The notes under the pieces: model-generated
Seen by the model: the letters and a program-made list of their open reading frames with translations, nothing else
Told to the model about the DNA's origin: nothing
The model's database searches: none
Shown: piece after piece, positions 35,507 through 49,158 of the stretch
Numbering within the stretch: the first letter of the stretch is position 1
Layout of the letters: each line of letters starts with the position of its first letter
Source: Nymphaea colorata
Lineage: Eukaryota; Streptophyta; Magnoliopsida; Nymphaeales; Nymphaeaceae
Length of the DNA stretch: 64,000 bases
Assembly: GCF_008831285.2 (NCBI RefSeq)
Contig: NC_045149.1
Coordinates: 20,289,035 to 20,353,034, forward strand
Reading direction: 5' to 3'
Program-made: the position numbers and the translations under genes

Positions 35507-38500
35507 TCAGAGGGTGGTGCAGGCCTCCACGCACGCTGCTCTTATTACTCCCATGGGCACTCCTTGGTTGCACACGTTGGCGAACACCCTCATGTGCTTC
35601 ATGCCATACTGGCCCAAGGAGCCACACTCCTCTTCATAAGCTTCAACCTACAAACATAACTGCAAAGATCAAATCTATTCTAACCAAAACAATAATTAGA
35701 TATTTTGAACTGCAACCCGGACTAGATCAACTCGAACTCGGCTCGAACCCAAACTGCCCAGCTAGGGCCCGGCTGGAGCCCGGCTGGCTCGCTTCGGTTT
35801 GAGCTCCATTTGGTTCAACTCGGGCCTAGCCAGTTGGATACTTGCTATGGTTATGTATTGGCGACAAGCATTAACTCATCTATCCCTTTTTCCTTGTGGA
35901 TGATAATGTCATTTAGTTGAAATGAAAAGCAGCTTTGGTTTGACAATTTAAGTTCAAATGACGAGTTTGGAAGACTAGAGAAAACAGAGGGATACCAAAT
36001 TTTAGTAGAAGCACAAGAAGATGAATGGAAATTTTTACAAGAATGTATGACAAGAACAGAAGTTGAATTACCATAGATTTCAGACAATCCCAGTCATCGA
36101 CTATCGGTTGTTCAGGTGATCTAATGACGTTGACGAGCTTAGGAGCCACGTCCTTGCCAAATAGAAGATGGCTGATCACTTCCACACTCCTGTCTACCCG
36201 CACTCGGTGTGCCATCACCTCTGCGATTTGCTTCTGTACTGCTTCCTTCTCCAACGTCCCTTCCTTGGCACGCATGTACTGCTCCATTGAACCACCATAA
36301 GAGAAAGAGAAAAAGAGACAGACAGAGAGAGACAGAGAAAGCGATAACGGACCTTCTGCCATAAGAAAACGAGATCAGCATCTCTCTGGTTGACAACTTC
36401 CATGGGAGCAAGGTGTTGCTGCTGCGGCAGGGCATTGTCTGTGGCATTGGCATTTGCAGGGTCATAGCCTTGGTACAGATACAATCTCTCCACCCTCATG
36501 CTCTTGTTTCCATACTGCATCACATGAGACCCAAGATTGTAGGTGCTGCGGTCTGATGTTCTATTCTTCACCTGTTCGACCAACAAAATCAGTAGTGAGG
36601 GCCTCCATCTCTGGCTCTGCCGGGCAGACGAGAGAATAATGAGAAAAAAGTACTGTTTGATTTGGTTGTACCTTCAAATATTGCTTTTTGAGAGTCTCCT
36701 TCTTTAAGTTGTGAGTTTCACTGCAAAAAATACGTAAAATAGAACCATTAGAGAAGAGGAAGAAGAGAAGATTAAGGCAACAAGGAAGGGGAAGGTACAG
36801 GAGGAAGAAGCGAACCTATCTTCCATCCACGCAACGCTGTAGAGATCTCCCAAGCAGGTGATGTACTCTTGGGGAGGGGAAGGCGACATGCCGGGGCAGT
36901 AGGTGCCAAAGCTGCTCTCCTCTGCGTTCGACGCTGTGGTGACATACATGTTCATGTCTTTAGGCAGTAGTCCTTGGAAGATGCTCCCACTCTCACAAGC
37001 CTCAACGTATATCACCATCTCCTTGTACCGCCTCAAGTGGTACATCTTCTTCAACACGTTCACGAAATCATTTGCATAAAGGAAAGGCATGTTGGGCATC
37101 CCTGCAAAGGTAACACGCAGGTTCAGCTCCCAATTCTCTCTGCAGATGAAAATTTTGTATACATTTTTGTATGGAGATTTTGCCGAAAAAAAAAAGACGC
37201 ACTTAATTCTTTTTTTTTTCTACTTAACCGTCTAAATTACATAGAAAACAGACAGTTAAAAAGAACGACATCCTTACGTCACCAAAGTTGAGCATCCAGT
37301 TTTTCTGGCAACACTGAGCTGCTTTCTGTAGCTTTGAGAACACTTTGTAGAGTTGCCAAAAACTTTCTTAGAAAGCAAGAAACTGCTCCAGTCAAGAACT
37401 TGATGTAGACAACCATTTATAAACACTTTACAGATACTTTAAGCGCATTAGATTTAAAAATACTCATAATTTTTTAAAAAAATCTGATCTCGCAACTTGG
37501 ATAGGTAACAGAACAAACTAAACAAGCATTCCGCCAAAAAATCATTCTTAAGTATATCTTTCGAATTCTTCTTCAGATTAATTCACCTATTTCTCGAATA
37601 TTGGGGAGATAGATTCTCTCCCTGTTTCTCACTATGCAATCAATTCGTCCAAATACTTGTACCGATTAACTTCAAGAAGAAGAAGATTGGCATACCCAGC
37701 ACACCAGGGCCACCATGATCCGAGTAGTATATGAAGATATGGTCATTGTGCTTGCTTTTAAGAACTTTGCCACTCCCACCATCTAGTGCTGTTTTATTGC
37801 CCAAAAGCACTGCATAAAGATTCTTCGTGTTCACGTGTACCCCAGTGTAGTCCTACGCACAAACACAGAACCAAGCATAGAAACGACCCATCAGCACTCG
37901 ATTCCAAGTTTCAACAGATCAAGCAAGCTATGAATTCGAAAACGACGACCACCAACATGCTGGACTAAGACCAAGCACGAAAAAGGATGCCATTAATTGC
38001 TAAATGAACGACCAGACTGACTGGGTTCAGCTGAACACGCGTACCGAACAACTCGATCGGGACAAACAGGTGTACTGTGAGGGCTCACCTTGGGGACACC
38101 AGCGTACACATCTCTGCCCTCGGGATGGTTTATGATGACGCCCCTTCTCGGGTTCTCTGTACTGTAGGCAATATCATCATACATGAACACCACTATGTTC
38201 TCCTCCTTGAGCCCTCCCCTTCTGAGCAACTGGTAGGCATGGCAGACATCGGCCTGCACAAGTACAAAAAGAACACTAAACCAAGAACTCTCCTCGCACA
38301 GAGTCCAGGCTCAGCCTGGAATGGAGCCATTAAACAAACTCACTCAGAGGAAAACAAGTAAGAAAGAGAGGACTTGGCCGAGCCCACCTGGTGCCGATAG
38401 TTATAGTAGCCATTAGACCCTGCAACCAGAACGGCCCACCTAGTGCCCACGGCATCATCCGGGTCGTCTTGCTCTCCTTTCTCCCACGGCATCTTCAGAG

Positions 38501-38624
38501 GAGTGGCAGTGGCGGTGGTGGTGGTGGCGCCGCTTATCCTCCTGCCACCTGCCACCATAGCTATGAGCGACAAAGAGGCCATTGAGGCCAAGAGGCAGAG
38601 GCTGGGGTAAGGGACGGCCAACAT
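35507..38624 (-). CDS. VPE: vacuolar processing enzyme (legumain, family C13)
   Basis: VPE is an asparaginyl endopeptidase that matures vacuolar proteins and takes part in vacuole-mediated cell death. Eight exons, 38388-38624, 38089-38253, 37696-37852, 36816-37101, 36672-36720, 36353-36571, 36072-36278 and 35507-35647, join in phase to 486 residues, the usual length. A signal peptide (about residues 1-26, [20 protein letters not shown]) precedes a short propeptide and the catalytic core, which starts at [18 protein letters not shown]. The catalytic dyad is His180 in YYSDHGGPG and Cys222 in VEACESGS, spaced 42 residues as in the family. The C-terminal prodomain ends with [20 protein letters not shown] and two late cysteines. 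Family members often have nine exons; here the junctions leave eight. A TATA box lies about 115 bp upstream. I see no missing key residue, so it should be active. Confidence 0.96.
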
Positions 38625-38735
38625 GGTGGTGCTGCAGATTGATTGGTAAAGAGAGGGGCAACTCCCAGGGAGCCTCTGATAACAACGGCGCTGCCGCTGA
38701 AAGAGTCGAGAGGAAAGGGGACCATGTTGAAGGGT

Positions 38736-38743
38736 ATATATAA
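38736..38743 (-). promoter_or_regulatory. TATA box of the VPE gene
   Basis: TATATATA on the minus strand, about 112 bp upstream of the start codon, giving a predicted leader of about 80 nt. Confidence 0.6.
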
Positions 38744-38759
38744 TGGTTGCAGAGTGGCG

Positions 38760-41700
38760 TGTCAAGCAGCATGCAAGTAAAGTACAGGGAGAATGGGGCA
38801 CGTAGAGAGAGAAAGCTTGCAGGTCAGGCCAAGGAAAGTTCATGGCGTTAATGGCGACCATCTGGGTCCCGCACCCTAAGTTTAGAACACTTTTGGGTCT
38901 TCTTCCTTCACGCCTGCGGTGGCAGATTGCCTTGAAAAGGCCAACCCCTTTCATTGGACACCATCTTTTGTAATGGCTGGTGATTTTACAGGTCTCCGGC
39001 TGGTTTTACTCTACCAAGCCGGACGTGTATAGTGCAAAAAAATTAAATTGATTTAGAAATATGAAAAAAAAGTAAAACAACTTAGATAACATATAGTTTC
39101 TTTTTAAAATGTTTATTTAAAAGAAACCTGTTTGGCAATTATTTTTGGACCGGTGCTGATGTGCAGCCGGTTGTTGGTTTGAGTGACATGAGCGTCAACC
39201 CGTGCAAGATGGCAAAGCGGAATGGTGGTAGAACATGATTACTTTAAATTTTAAACTCTTATTTTCTCAAATATTGTTCATACATGATTACTTTAAAACC
39301 TTATTTTCTCAAATATTGTTCATAGTAGTAGAGCCAAAAAAGTTTTTCAAGAGAGCTACTTATTTACATACTTTTATATTCTAAAAAGCACCCGTTATAT
39401 AACAGAGCAAATATTTGAAGAAGTTAACGTAAAAATAGAGAAACAATGAAGGCTGTATATAGCTCCTGCCGCAGAAACTAACCATATGAATATAATCTTT
39501 ACCTTCAAAAACCCTAAGATTAACACCAAGATAAAGATGAAGATGACGGTTTATAAAGTTTGAAAGCTCACTCTATATTAAGTCAGGCCATGTGGGTTGG
39601 CTCAGGCTGTGAGATGCCAACTTTGATCCGATTTAGAACTTACTTATTGAAGACATTTTTATCGGCCAAGCTTATGTTTTGCCGTGTCAAGGATTAAAGA
39701 AATCTTTTTTATTTTTAAAATAGGACAACAAGGAGATTTTGAAGTGAGGACCTTATTTCATATAAGCAAAGAAGCACCTAATACACCCAAAAAAATTTGT
39801 TTGTGTTAGTATTGTCAAAAAATGTAATAAAAGTTTTTGACCAATTTACTCAAATCAAAATGTACTTAGCTTTAGTTTTTTACCCAAACTTGACCCGTTT
39901 AATAAACGAACAGCTCTCAAGTCAAGTTTAGATGAGTCAAACTTGGAGTAGGTCTAGTGGTTCTGCACCCATGTGCATAGGGGCCACGGAAGTGCACCGT
40001 GTTTTTGGAATGAACACTTTGGACATCTGTTCTCTATTCCACACAAACAGTGTTGCGGGTTAGAGTGGCATGATCTAAAAGGGACGTAGCTAAGGAATAC
40101 TTGACTTTTTTTTTACGAATGAATAAGAAGAGTATTTCATGCTATTGCTCCGAACGAGAGTTGCTGCTTTAACTTTATTGCTTACTAAAGCTGAAGAAGA
40201 GTTACTGCAGAAATTAGAAATTATAGGCCCTGTTGAATAATCCCTCCAGTTTACGTTTGTGTTACCAATGTCGCGGTATTGTTATGAACATCACTTTCTC
40301 TGAAATTTGTAAAATTCTTACCATATTCAGCGATCAATATCAACTATGACATGACGGTTTGGCTAGATGATATGTTGGTTGCAGCAATTGGTCTATTTTG
40401 TTCCACCGGCCTGTGCTGTTCAGGACCAGAAGCATGGCATTACTACTGGTTGGCCATCGTTCCCTTCCATAGCAAGTACCAAAAATATCAGAAAAAAAGA
40501 TTTGTTGCAGACGAATTCTGCAAGAAGTATCAGCGAATAAAATCGGTTGCAGAGGAATCGTGCAATAGGTAAGAAACTTGTAACACCCAACCTCGGATTT
40601 GGTTTCATTTCTTAATTAGAAATCTTCGTAATGTTGATTTGTTTCACTACATTGTGCATTCTTTGATACATTTGTTTTCTGTTTTTGCGGAATGAAGAAA
40701 CCATTCTCTGGATTGGATAACCTGTCTAACCTACGTTTATTTTTGGATGGCGTAAAACTAGCTGGGGTAGCACCCACGGGAATGAACAGGCGACGTGTTG
40801 TGTCTTTTACATGTCTGCCTGCCTAACCAACTAACCAACTTGAGATACTTTTCTTTCTTCTTATTCATGATCTGGTCATTGAGCCCAGAATATCTGGGAA
40901 AACAAGTTGCAGCTTTCATTCAGGTTCGAACTTTCAACTTACGTCAATGAAGATGTGGCTGGAACTTAAGAAGCCAACGTGAAGACCCGAATAATATGGC
41001 CTTCAAAGAGCTCTGTTTATCCGGGGGAAGCAATCTTCAATTTGAAGAAGAAGATCAAGAGTTCAATACCTAGTACGCTTCTGTTGGACAATCTGCTAGG
41101 GGTTTCCCTAACCTAGCTTGTCTATGATTAAAAACGAAACCGACAAAAAAAAAAGAGGTGACCAACATGACCATATGCTAAGGATGGATTGGACATTGTG
41201 CCTGAATTGTCCGATCCTCCAATGATCTCCATCTTGAAAGTGAAAACCGATTGCTTTTGCAATCTACAGCAACAGTGAAGGACTCACCCGAAAGGGAAGA
41301 ACTGTGGTATATCAGTGAAGGCTGGATAACTACACACTACAGACCTGATGAGATGATATTCCATTTAATGGAATAAATAAAAGCAGCTCCTTATTTTTCA
41401 CAATTCTGCCCATGAAGTGCTCTCGTCAAAGATACAATGTGATGAAAATAGTGAGATGGCATGAACCTGAGACTGCCTTGAACTTGTTGCAACTTCTTCA
41501 CTTTGATGTCTGCACAGTGCACAGCCATTCAGTTCAATATCTCAGTACCATTTCTGAATCAACCACCTAATCATCAAACGGACGTCCTAGTCAGGTTACA
41601 GATGGGTATTTTAGCACAACAGCACCCAGTCTAAGCTCTGAAGCTAGAACAACCATGTTGGATGAAATTTTCACGTGGATAATTCCTAAGAAGGCAAACC

Positions 41701-42358
41701 TGTTGACCAATTTTGCCTTCATCTTATATTCTTGAGTGCTAAATTAAAAAACAATTGCATGTTTAAGTAGGAAAGAAAAATTGTCCAAACTCCAATGAAT
41801 GGGATGTCAAAGGTTGAAACAACTAAAAAGTGCCAAGCATTGAAAGCATGATAAATAAGAAAAAAGTCATTCCATCTTCTACTGAATAACACTTAGGCAG
41901 CTGCATTTCAGCAAATTCTTTGGAAAAGTAATGCAACTATAAGTCTCAGATTGCAATCAGTGGCTAAAATGCCCACCCAACAATTAAAAATTTGAAAAAA
42001 ATTCTGATCAATCATTAAACTCGCAAAAGATCCCATACGGCAACTTCACCACCAGCAGGAAAGTGAGTTCAGAGGATAGGTGAAATCTACACTTCATTTT
42101 GCATGAGGACTGCAATGTGATATTAAAAACGAGAACAGCAGAGTATGCAAGAAGGTTTGGCAAAGGCAAACGAATGGAAACAAATACAGAGAAAAAGGAG
42201 ATGAGTGAATACCTTGAAGTTTTACTCATAATTAAACAGTTGAAGAACCCATGATTACGAGCATGCATTGACCTTCAGACACTAGAATCATTAGGATGAA
42301 TACCTCAATTTCAGCGATCTGCCAAAGATCCAGCTAGACATTTAAAAATAATATTCAA
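38760..42358. other. intergenic stretch, no gene seen
   Basis: AT-rich, with scattered short open frames. At 40485-40570 an imperfect 45-50 bp duplication gives the repeated peptides KYQKKRFVADEFC and KYQRIKSVAEESC, but there is no longer frame or clear splice context. From about 41350 on, 3' UTR or intron sequence of the minus-strand PPR gene may be included. Confidence 0.5.
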
Positions 42359-45300
42359 TCAGCTAAGTGAAAAACATATACCACACACATGCACTTTTCT
42401 CGAGTGGTTACACATGTACTTGCATACAAGCTTACCATGCCTTCGTTCTGATATTAACAAAGCCGTCTGCAGCATCTGCCTTGCTTTTCTGTCTGGGGTG
42501 CAACCATTGGACTCCATTTCCTCATATATTCCTGGGACCTGATCTCAGCCAAAACTGAATAAGGTAAGCCTGCATGGAAGGTACATGACTTTCCAACAAA
42601 GAAGGATACTTGTATATGCAAAAAGAAATCATCAATAGGCAGTCAATCTTATCATTAGCAACTTCTATTCTACATGTTTTTCTTAGAAATTTGTGGGGAA
42701 ATAACTGCGTGTTACCTGCACAAACAGATCGCACTTGTTAGTCATAAGAGACAGTGCATCACAATTGCATTAAGCCAATGGGTAATTGGTGATAATTATT
42801 TTCAGAATACATCAAAAAAATCAGACAACAAAAAATCTTCTTATCCAAAATTAACTTGTATTGACTTCATCCATAGCTTTGAAGAACTTAAGTTAATAAC
42901 TTTAGATTAGAGCCTTCTTCATTTGGGAATTTACATAAACGTGACTCCCAAAAAAAGATCCATACTGTAGGACTGTACTTATTTATTATCTTGGTTTAGG
43001 AAGCAGCAACTATCTGCAATTTCCCAATAGGGATCTGAGAAACTACAATCACGATGTGCACTTGCAACTTGACATCTGACTATTATAACCGAAATGGTCA
43101 GCTTTCTGTTGCATACCACATGGAAAAACTCTTAATATAGCCATGCTCTACAATAAAAAGACTAGACTACTTTGCGCTTCCTGCAAACGATGTAGGTAAC
43201 TAGATTAGAGTAAATTATCATATAGTCATAATGAAAAAAATTAGAGCAGGCTATCATAATAAAGAGTTACGCTAAAGAACCCAAGCAGAACAAACCTGAT
43301 CAAATTTTCTTCCCCTAATTAAGGCTTTCATGACTGTAGTGTATGTAACCACGTCAGGACTGATTCCCTTCAACATAGAACACGTTCTTGTAAATGACAT
43401 CTAAAGAAATGTGCATATAAAAGAAAATTCATTATACATATATATGGGGCTGGATCTTGAAGTCCCTTTCCCTCTATAGGATCCATAAATCGTAGGGTGG
43501 AGAGGATATTTGTGAAAAGAAAAAGTGAAAAAGAAGGGGAAGAGAGAAAAAAATAGGTCGAGTGTGAGAGAAAAAGGGGTTGAGATGGACTGGTTGAACC
43601 CAAAAGGAAAGTTATACCAAGTACGAAAATGCTTACAATTGCTTTTATGTGTTCAAGAACTGCCATTGCTTCTGAGTACCTCCCAGCAATACCAAATGCA
43701 TTGATCAACAAATTGAGCATGACAAGGTTTGGTTCAATTCCTTCAGCTTCCATGAGTTGAAGAACTCTGACTGTTTGCTCACACATTCCCTGGAGGAATA
43801 TGGACCCCGTTCAGCACAGATGAACTTGACCAAATTATGCAGCTCAGGAAGATTTCAGAGAAAGATACAATCTCAAACTTGGTGAAAGATCTGCTGTTGC
43901 TTAACCTTTCTTAGAGCAGGTAATCAAGGCATTGTGGGGCTCCACACACTAGTTTTGGTTATAGCAATCATTTGCTTTCCATTCCATAATAGTTATGAGG
44001 TTCTCGCGCTATAGATATATGCGTTCAAATGATAAAATGAACACATTATAAGGCCATAATTATCCATTTCCGAGGAAAAATTCAAAAAGAAACAGGACTT
44101 AGGAAATTACAGAAGTTTCAACATGCCCATCAAACATGATGGATTTTCATTTGGTCAGAATTTGCTCGCCAAGCTCCCAAAAGCCAAAAATATCAGAAAA
44201 TTTACAAAATTCAGAAAATCACCATTTTGAATATAATGCAGTTTCAAACTATTTCTTGAACTCCATGTTTTCCGCTTCTCCTCTAACCAATATATATGTT
44301 TTTCAGACCCCAACGGGATTCCAAATTCTTATGTGAAAAAAAAATGTTACATATCGTAAGGATTTCCTCCGCAGACAAAACTCTGGTATCGAGATCTACT
44401 TATCCTGCGATTAGCTCAGAGAGGAAACCAAGCTGCTGTTTTAGTTCCGCGGAGAAAAGAAACAGTATCGTTCATTTATGTCATGGGGTCTCCCTATCAT
44501 GGAGGTTCATCCGGTCACAGCAAAGATCTTTCAACAATCAACTTAGAAACAAATTAGAGAAGCAACAGATGCTTATAGCTAACAAAAAACAACATAAATT
44601 AAAGATTTCTTACACACCAAGATATGATAAGGTCACGCACCTGTTGAGCATAAGCATTTGCGAGGACGCAGAACACACTGGGAGAAGGTTGCAGACCCTC
44701 TGCTTTCATGGCTGCCACACAGTCATCAGCACTCTCAAAGTTACCATACTGTCCATAAATGTCAACCAAAACCGCATACAGGATCCCGCTCTTTCTAAAC
44801 CCTTTATTCTTTAAATTCTCAAAATTCTTCCTTATCCAATCCCATTGGCCTTGTTCTCCCAAACCACTAATTATATCGATAAATATCTTGGGGTCAGGAT
44901 ACATCCCTGCTTCGAGCATTGCCGTAAAGTACTCCAATGCTTTATCCAGCTTCCCCGCCTTGCAATACGACCTGATCAAACAGTTCCAGGCCATGACATC
45001 TGGCACGATCCCTTCCAAACGCATCTTCGTAAAAGTCTCTGCAGCTTCATCCACCATTGCAAACTTCCCAAACGTGTCAATGACACAATTATACATCCTT
45101 CTATCCAGCAAAACCCCATTTTCCTGAATCTCTCTGATAAGACTCATAGCCTTGTTCCACATCCCATTATCTCTATATAGGCCAACAAGTTTGCTATATA
45201 CATATGAAGATTTCACCTTGAATCCCTTCTTCTTCATCTCGACCAGTAACTCCCAACAATCTGCCAACCGTCCCGCATGAGCATAGGCCTCAAGTAGCAC

Positions 45301-45921
45301 CTTGTAAGTCTCCCAGTTGCGCCTGATTCCCCTTTCCTGCATTTCCAAGAGCAAACAATCTGCTAACTGAAGCAGCCCTTTCCTCAACAACCCACGTAGA
45401 AGAAGATTGTAGGTCGTCACACTGGGTTGCACCCCCCACAGCTTCATCTCCTGAAAGATGGCATCTGCTTCCAGTGTTCTACCAACGCTGCCTAGTGCCC
45501 CAATTAGATAATTGTAGCTAGAATTACTTGGTTGCTTTCCTGAAGCCTCCATAAGTGCTACCGTTTTCATTGAGGAGTCCAGCTCGCCGGCTTCGCAATA
45601 GGAACGAACCAAATTGTTGTACGATTCACGTGAAATTTCTTCACCGTCTTTAGGGAAAGAATTCATGGCATCCGCAGTGGGAAATGAATTAGATTGGGTA
45701 GTTGGAGCTCTATTGTTACAGAAGTCTGGAGGAGAGGATGCAGCATTCTCGTTGTTGTTTCTGGTCCTTGCGAGCATGCTGCTTCTGCCGCTGTGCTTAA
45801 ATCCACCGCTATATGCGAGGGCTTTATGCGAAGAACCACAGCAATAGGAACCAAGATGTTGAAGAAGAAAGCCCATTGACACCTGAGGAGCTCGCAGATC
45901 GATGAAAACTAGAGCACCCAT
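42359..45921 (-). CDS. P-class pentatricopeptide repeat protein, CRP1-like C-terminus
   Basis: Exons 44641-45921, 43637-43789, 43296-43367 and 42359-42538 give about 561 residues. The N-terminal 90 or so residues are poor in acids and rich in Ser, consistent with an organelle targeting peptide. Consecutive PPR units of 35 residues follow, for example YNNLVRSYCEAGELDSSMKT and YNCVIDTFGKFAMVDEAAET, without an E or DYW tail. The last part, SPDVVTYTTVMKALIRGRKF then CTPDRKARQML, resembles the end of the CRP1 group, which acts on chloroplast mRNAs; orthology is not established. The open frame extends upstream of 45921 but has no ATG before an in-frame stop, so MGALVF at 45921 is the start. A strong donor (AGGCATG|gtaagc) at 42436 could splice to an unseen last exon; without it the frame stops at 42359. 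Confidence 0.85.
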
Positions 45922-46818
45922 TACACTACGCAATTTGCTTAATCCATTCAACGCGTCCCCAAGATCCCGACCTCGGTAAAAACATGGGCTCGAAAGCGCA
46001 GCTATGGAAGGCAGAGAGCCGGTTCGGTCTTTTCTTTTGCCGCTTCTCAGGACTGCGTTGTCCTTCAATGGTGAGGGGACGAGCCAGGTTTTCTATTTTG
46101 ATCAAATGTAGTGATGACGCCGCAATTATCCCAATGTAAAGCCAATTGCCATTCTGCAGACAATGCGGCTAGATTTTAAGGGCATTTTGGGGAATTAATT
46201 TGTATTAAAAAAAAAAGGTTTCTTTTCCAGATTTCCGACGTTGAGTTTTGAACACCATTTCTTTATGAAATAAACAAATTCTTCATAATCTTAATTAAAA
46301 TTACACCTTCCATAAAAGTCTGAAATAAGAAGCTGTGACAAAAAAATTGCGGCTTTTTTCCGAACGTTACTTTTTATAATTAAACTGGGTTTTTATTGCT
46401 TTAGCTAACATTTTTCTTTCTCTCAAGGAAATTAAACCTCATTTTTTAGTTTTCCCGCGGAACTGTGATCTTAGTGCAAAAACCTGTCAAAAATTTAAAT
46501 TATAGACAAGAATGTCAACCTGCAGAAATCATTTTTGTTGAAATGTTTAAAAGGAAATGGGCAAGTGGCACTTTAACTTTTAATATCATTGAGCAATTTC
46601 TCTTCTGCTATTTTACTTGCCCCTCTGAAAAATACTTGTCGGGAGAGAAAATTTTTCTGTTTTTGTGTTAGACTAAGCACTAATCTTGAAATAACACCAG
46701 GCCCGCCGTCATCTCAAACCATAGGTTTTTGGGGAAACGGATAAGTTTTTAGAAACGGAAACAGTTCAGTGGACAGAACCGCAGTGAACGAGGAAAAGGG
46801 ACGCCGTCCGGCGAGTCA

Positions 46819-49158
46819 ATGGCGTCGCTTAGCATCTCAGGCGGTGCGCTTTCGGTAGGCCGCTCCTCCTCCCGTCCCACTGGACGACTACTTTCGAGTT
46901 CCAGACGCAGCAGGACGGTGGTCTGCATCGGATGGGTTTCTATCTCTCTCTCTCTCCCCTCTGTGTGTGTGTTGATACTGATGATTACCATCTTTTTGTT
47001 TCCGTTGATACTGATGATTACCAACTTTGTGAAAATGAAAAAGGATCCGGAGGGGATACTTGGTCCGCCTCAAGGAGGGCACATCGCGAGATTGGAGTTC
47101 AAGAAAAGGCTCGAGAAGGACGCCAACGCCACGGAGGACTTCCAACGGCAGGTCCGAGAAGAGCGGCGTAGGCGCGCCGAGAAAAGACAGGTTTCCAGTA
47201 CCACCTTCACCATCCTGCTCGTCCTTCGCCTTTAATTTTATCATCCTTGTGGACATTAATTTCCAATTCTGCCTTCTTGTTTTCAGGCTCGGGTTGTGCC
47301 TGAGACGGATGCCGGCCTCGTCGAATACTTTCTCGACACCGAAGCTCAGGAGATTGAATTCGAAATCGCACGATTGCGACCCAGGTCTGCCATTATCTTC
47401 CTTTTCGACTCTTAACATTCTTTAGTTGGCTCTTGGCTCTTGTATTTTGCTTGGACTGAGACGAGTAGTCTTAACCTTTGAGATTGTTATTTTGAGGTAC
47501 GTTGCTCCTAATCTGAATTCAGTAGTCGTGGACGGACATATGTGCACTGTGGGTAATCAGCTAATATTTGCTTATCTCCTTCTCCCTTTCCCAGCTGCAC
47601 ATATGTTGGCTAAGAAGTCCCATCTTCTTGGCATGAAACCTCTGCTACTGATTGCAACTTGCAGCCCATCCCACGCAGAGACCCCTGACTCCAAAAATAG
47701 AAACTACAAAAGAATCGGCATTTTGTCGGAAAGACCTCGATCTACCTGCCTAGGCCTTTGGACTTGGACCTTTCAAGTTGAACGAGTTCAAAATACTCAC
47801 GTCTGTCTTTGTTGGCATAACTTGGTAGGCATGTGCTGAAACTTGGCTGGCCTATCAGAAAAAGGAAAGAACGTGTTCTTTTAGGTGTGATCAAAATATC
47901 ACAGGCAACCATTAAAGGTCCTTGCACATTCTATAAGAATCTTGAAACCTCCTGACCTGAATTCTCCAGGCGCGAGCCTTCTTGTTGTTATAGATCAGAG
48001 GAGGACCCGCGCCTAGTATTTCAGTTACTGCAGATTAGATTGCTTGAGCAAAAAATTATGCCACTTAACCCAAATTATTACTCTTCTACCATGCTAATAT
48101 TCGATTTCCAGGAATATCTAGAAACAGCGATTGGTCTTCTAGGGAAAATTGTTCTGTCCCTAATCACTTAGATGTGGTCCTTATTGAGTTGAAACAATAG
48201 GGTGGAATTTCATTTTACGGCTCTTTTGGAAACAATGCGAGGGCATCCAAGGCGGACACAGCAGTAATCTTAAGTGGATGTTGACAACACCGTACAAACA
48301 CGCCACCCAGGTGCTGACCCTCAGAATCGCGTCGAAACTCCAGCATGAAATCACAAAATCGATCTCCCATACGTATAAATGTATGAGCTGTAAAATTTGC
48401 TGACATGCTTACTGACTGCCAACCTATTAAAATTCCTGCAGGTTAACCAAGGAGTTTTTTGCACATGTGGAGCTTGAAATAGGTCAATTAAGATTTGCTG
48501 TTACAAAAACAAAGGTTTCTTTCTTCGTATAGTTAATCAAATTGAATGCTCTTGGATTATTCAACAGGACTGCCAACTTCCTTTTTATATGTTCATTAAT
48601 TTTGTTCAGGATATGGAGGATCGGCTGATTGAGCTAGAAGCTATGCATAAGGTCCTCGTGGAAGGAATTGGTTGGTTCTTATCATCTTAATCTGGATCCT
48701 GATGCTATTAAAGAATTCTCATGGGGTCATAAACATACTAAAGTTACCACATTTCCTGGAACAGATGCGTATGACAAGATGCAAGGAGATCTAGTGCTAG
48801 CAAAGGAAAGATTGTCCAGAATATTGCAGTCAAAGGATAAGAAAGCAACTGTATGTACGATGGTAGAATTCTACTTGCAGTATTTTAAAGTCTTTCTCCT
48901 GCAACTGACATGACTCTCTCCTTGACATAGTTGTTGGATATGGTTGAAAAAAATGAGATCAACAGATCGCTACTGACACTTCTCGATCAAAATATAGCAA
49001 GTGCTCACGAGAATGAGCAGGTAAAAGCTTATCTGATCCGAGGCTAGAGTACGTGGCTCTCTCTATTTCTCATGTCTCTTCTGTCCCTTCTATAGAAACA
49101 AGCAGCAGAATTCATGGAGAAGATCAGGTCAGCAATTTTGAAATACATCACAGCATAG
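46819..49158 (+). CDS. conserved plastid-type coiled-coil protein, function unknown
   Basis: Eight exons, 46819-46935, 47044-47190, 47287-47384, 48442-48514, 48610-48670, 48765-48850, 48931-49020 and 49096-49158, join in phase to 244 residues. The N-terminus (MASLSISGGALSVGRSSSRP) looks like a chloroplast transit peptide. The mature part is strongly charged and helical: HIARLEFKKRLEKDA, FQRQVREERRRRAEKRQ, YFLDTEAQEIEFEIARLRPR, then DMEDRLIELEAM. It ends with MEKIRSAILKYITA. Several heptad-like stretches suggest a coiled coil; there is no catalytic motif. I recognise it as conserved in plants but cannot name it. Intron 1 (46936-47043) is open in frame, so a retained form would add a hydrophobic segment; that intron contains a 33-bp tandem duplication. 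An AATAAA at 49378-49383 may be the poly(A) signal. It is divergent to the PPR gene starting at 45921, about 0.9 kb apart. Confidence 0.82.

Noticed and set aside
45922-46068. Longer N-terminus of the second PPR gene
   Set aside because: The extension begins at TTG and an in-frame stop lies upstream with no ATG between.
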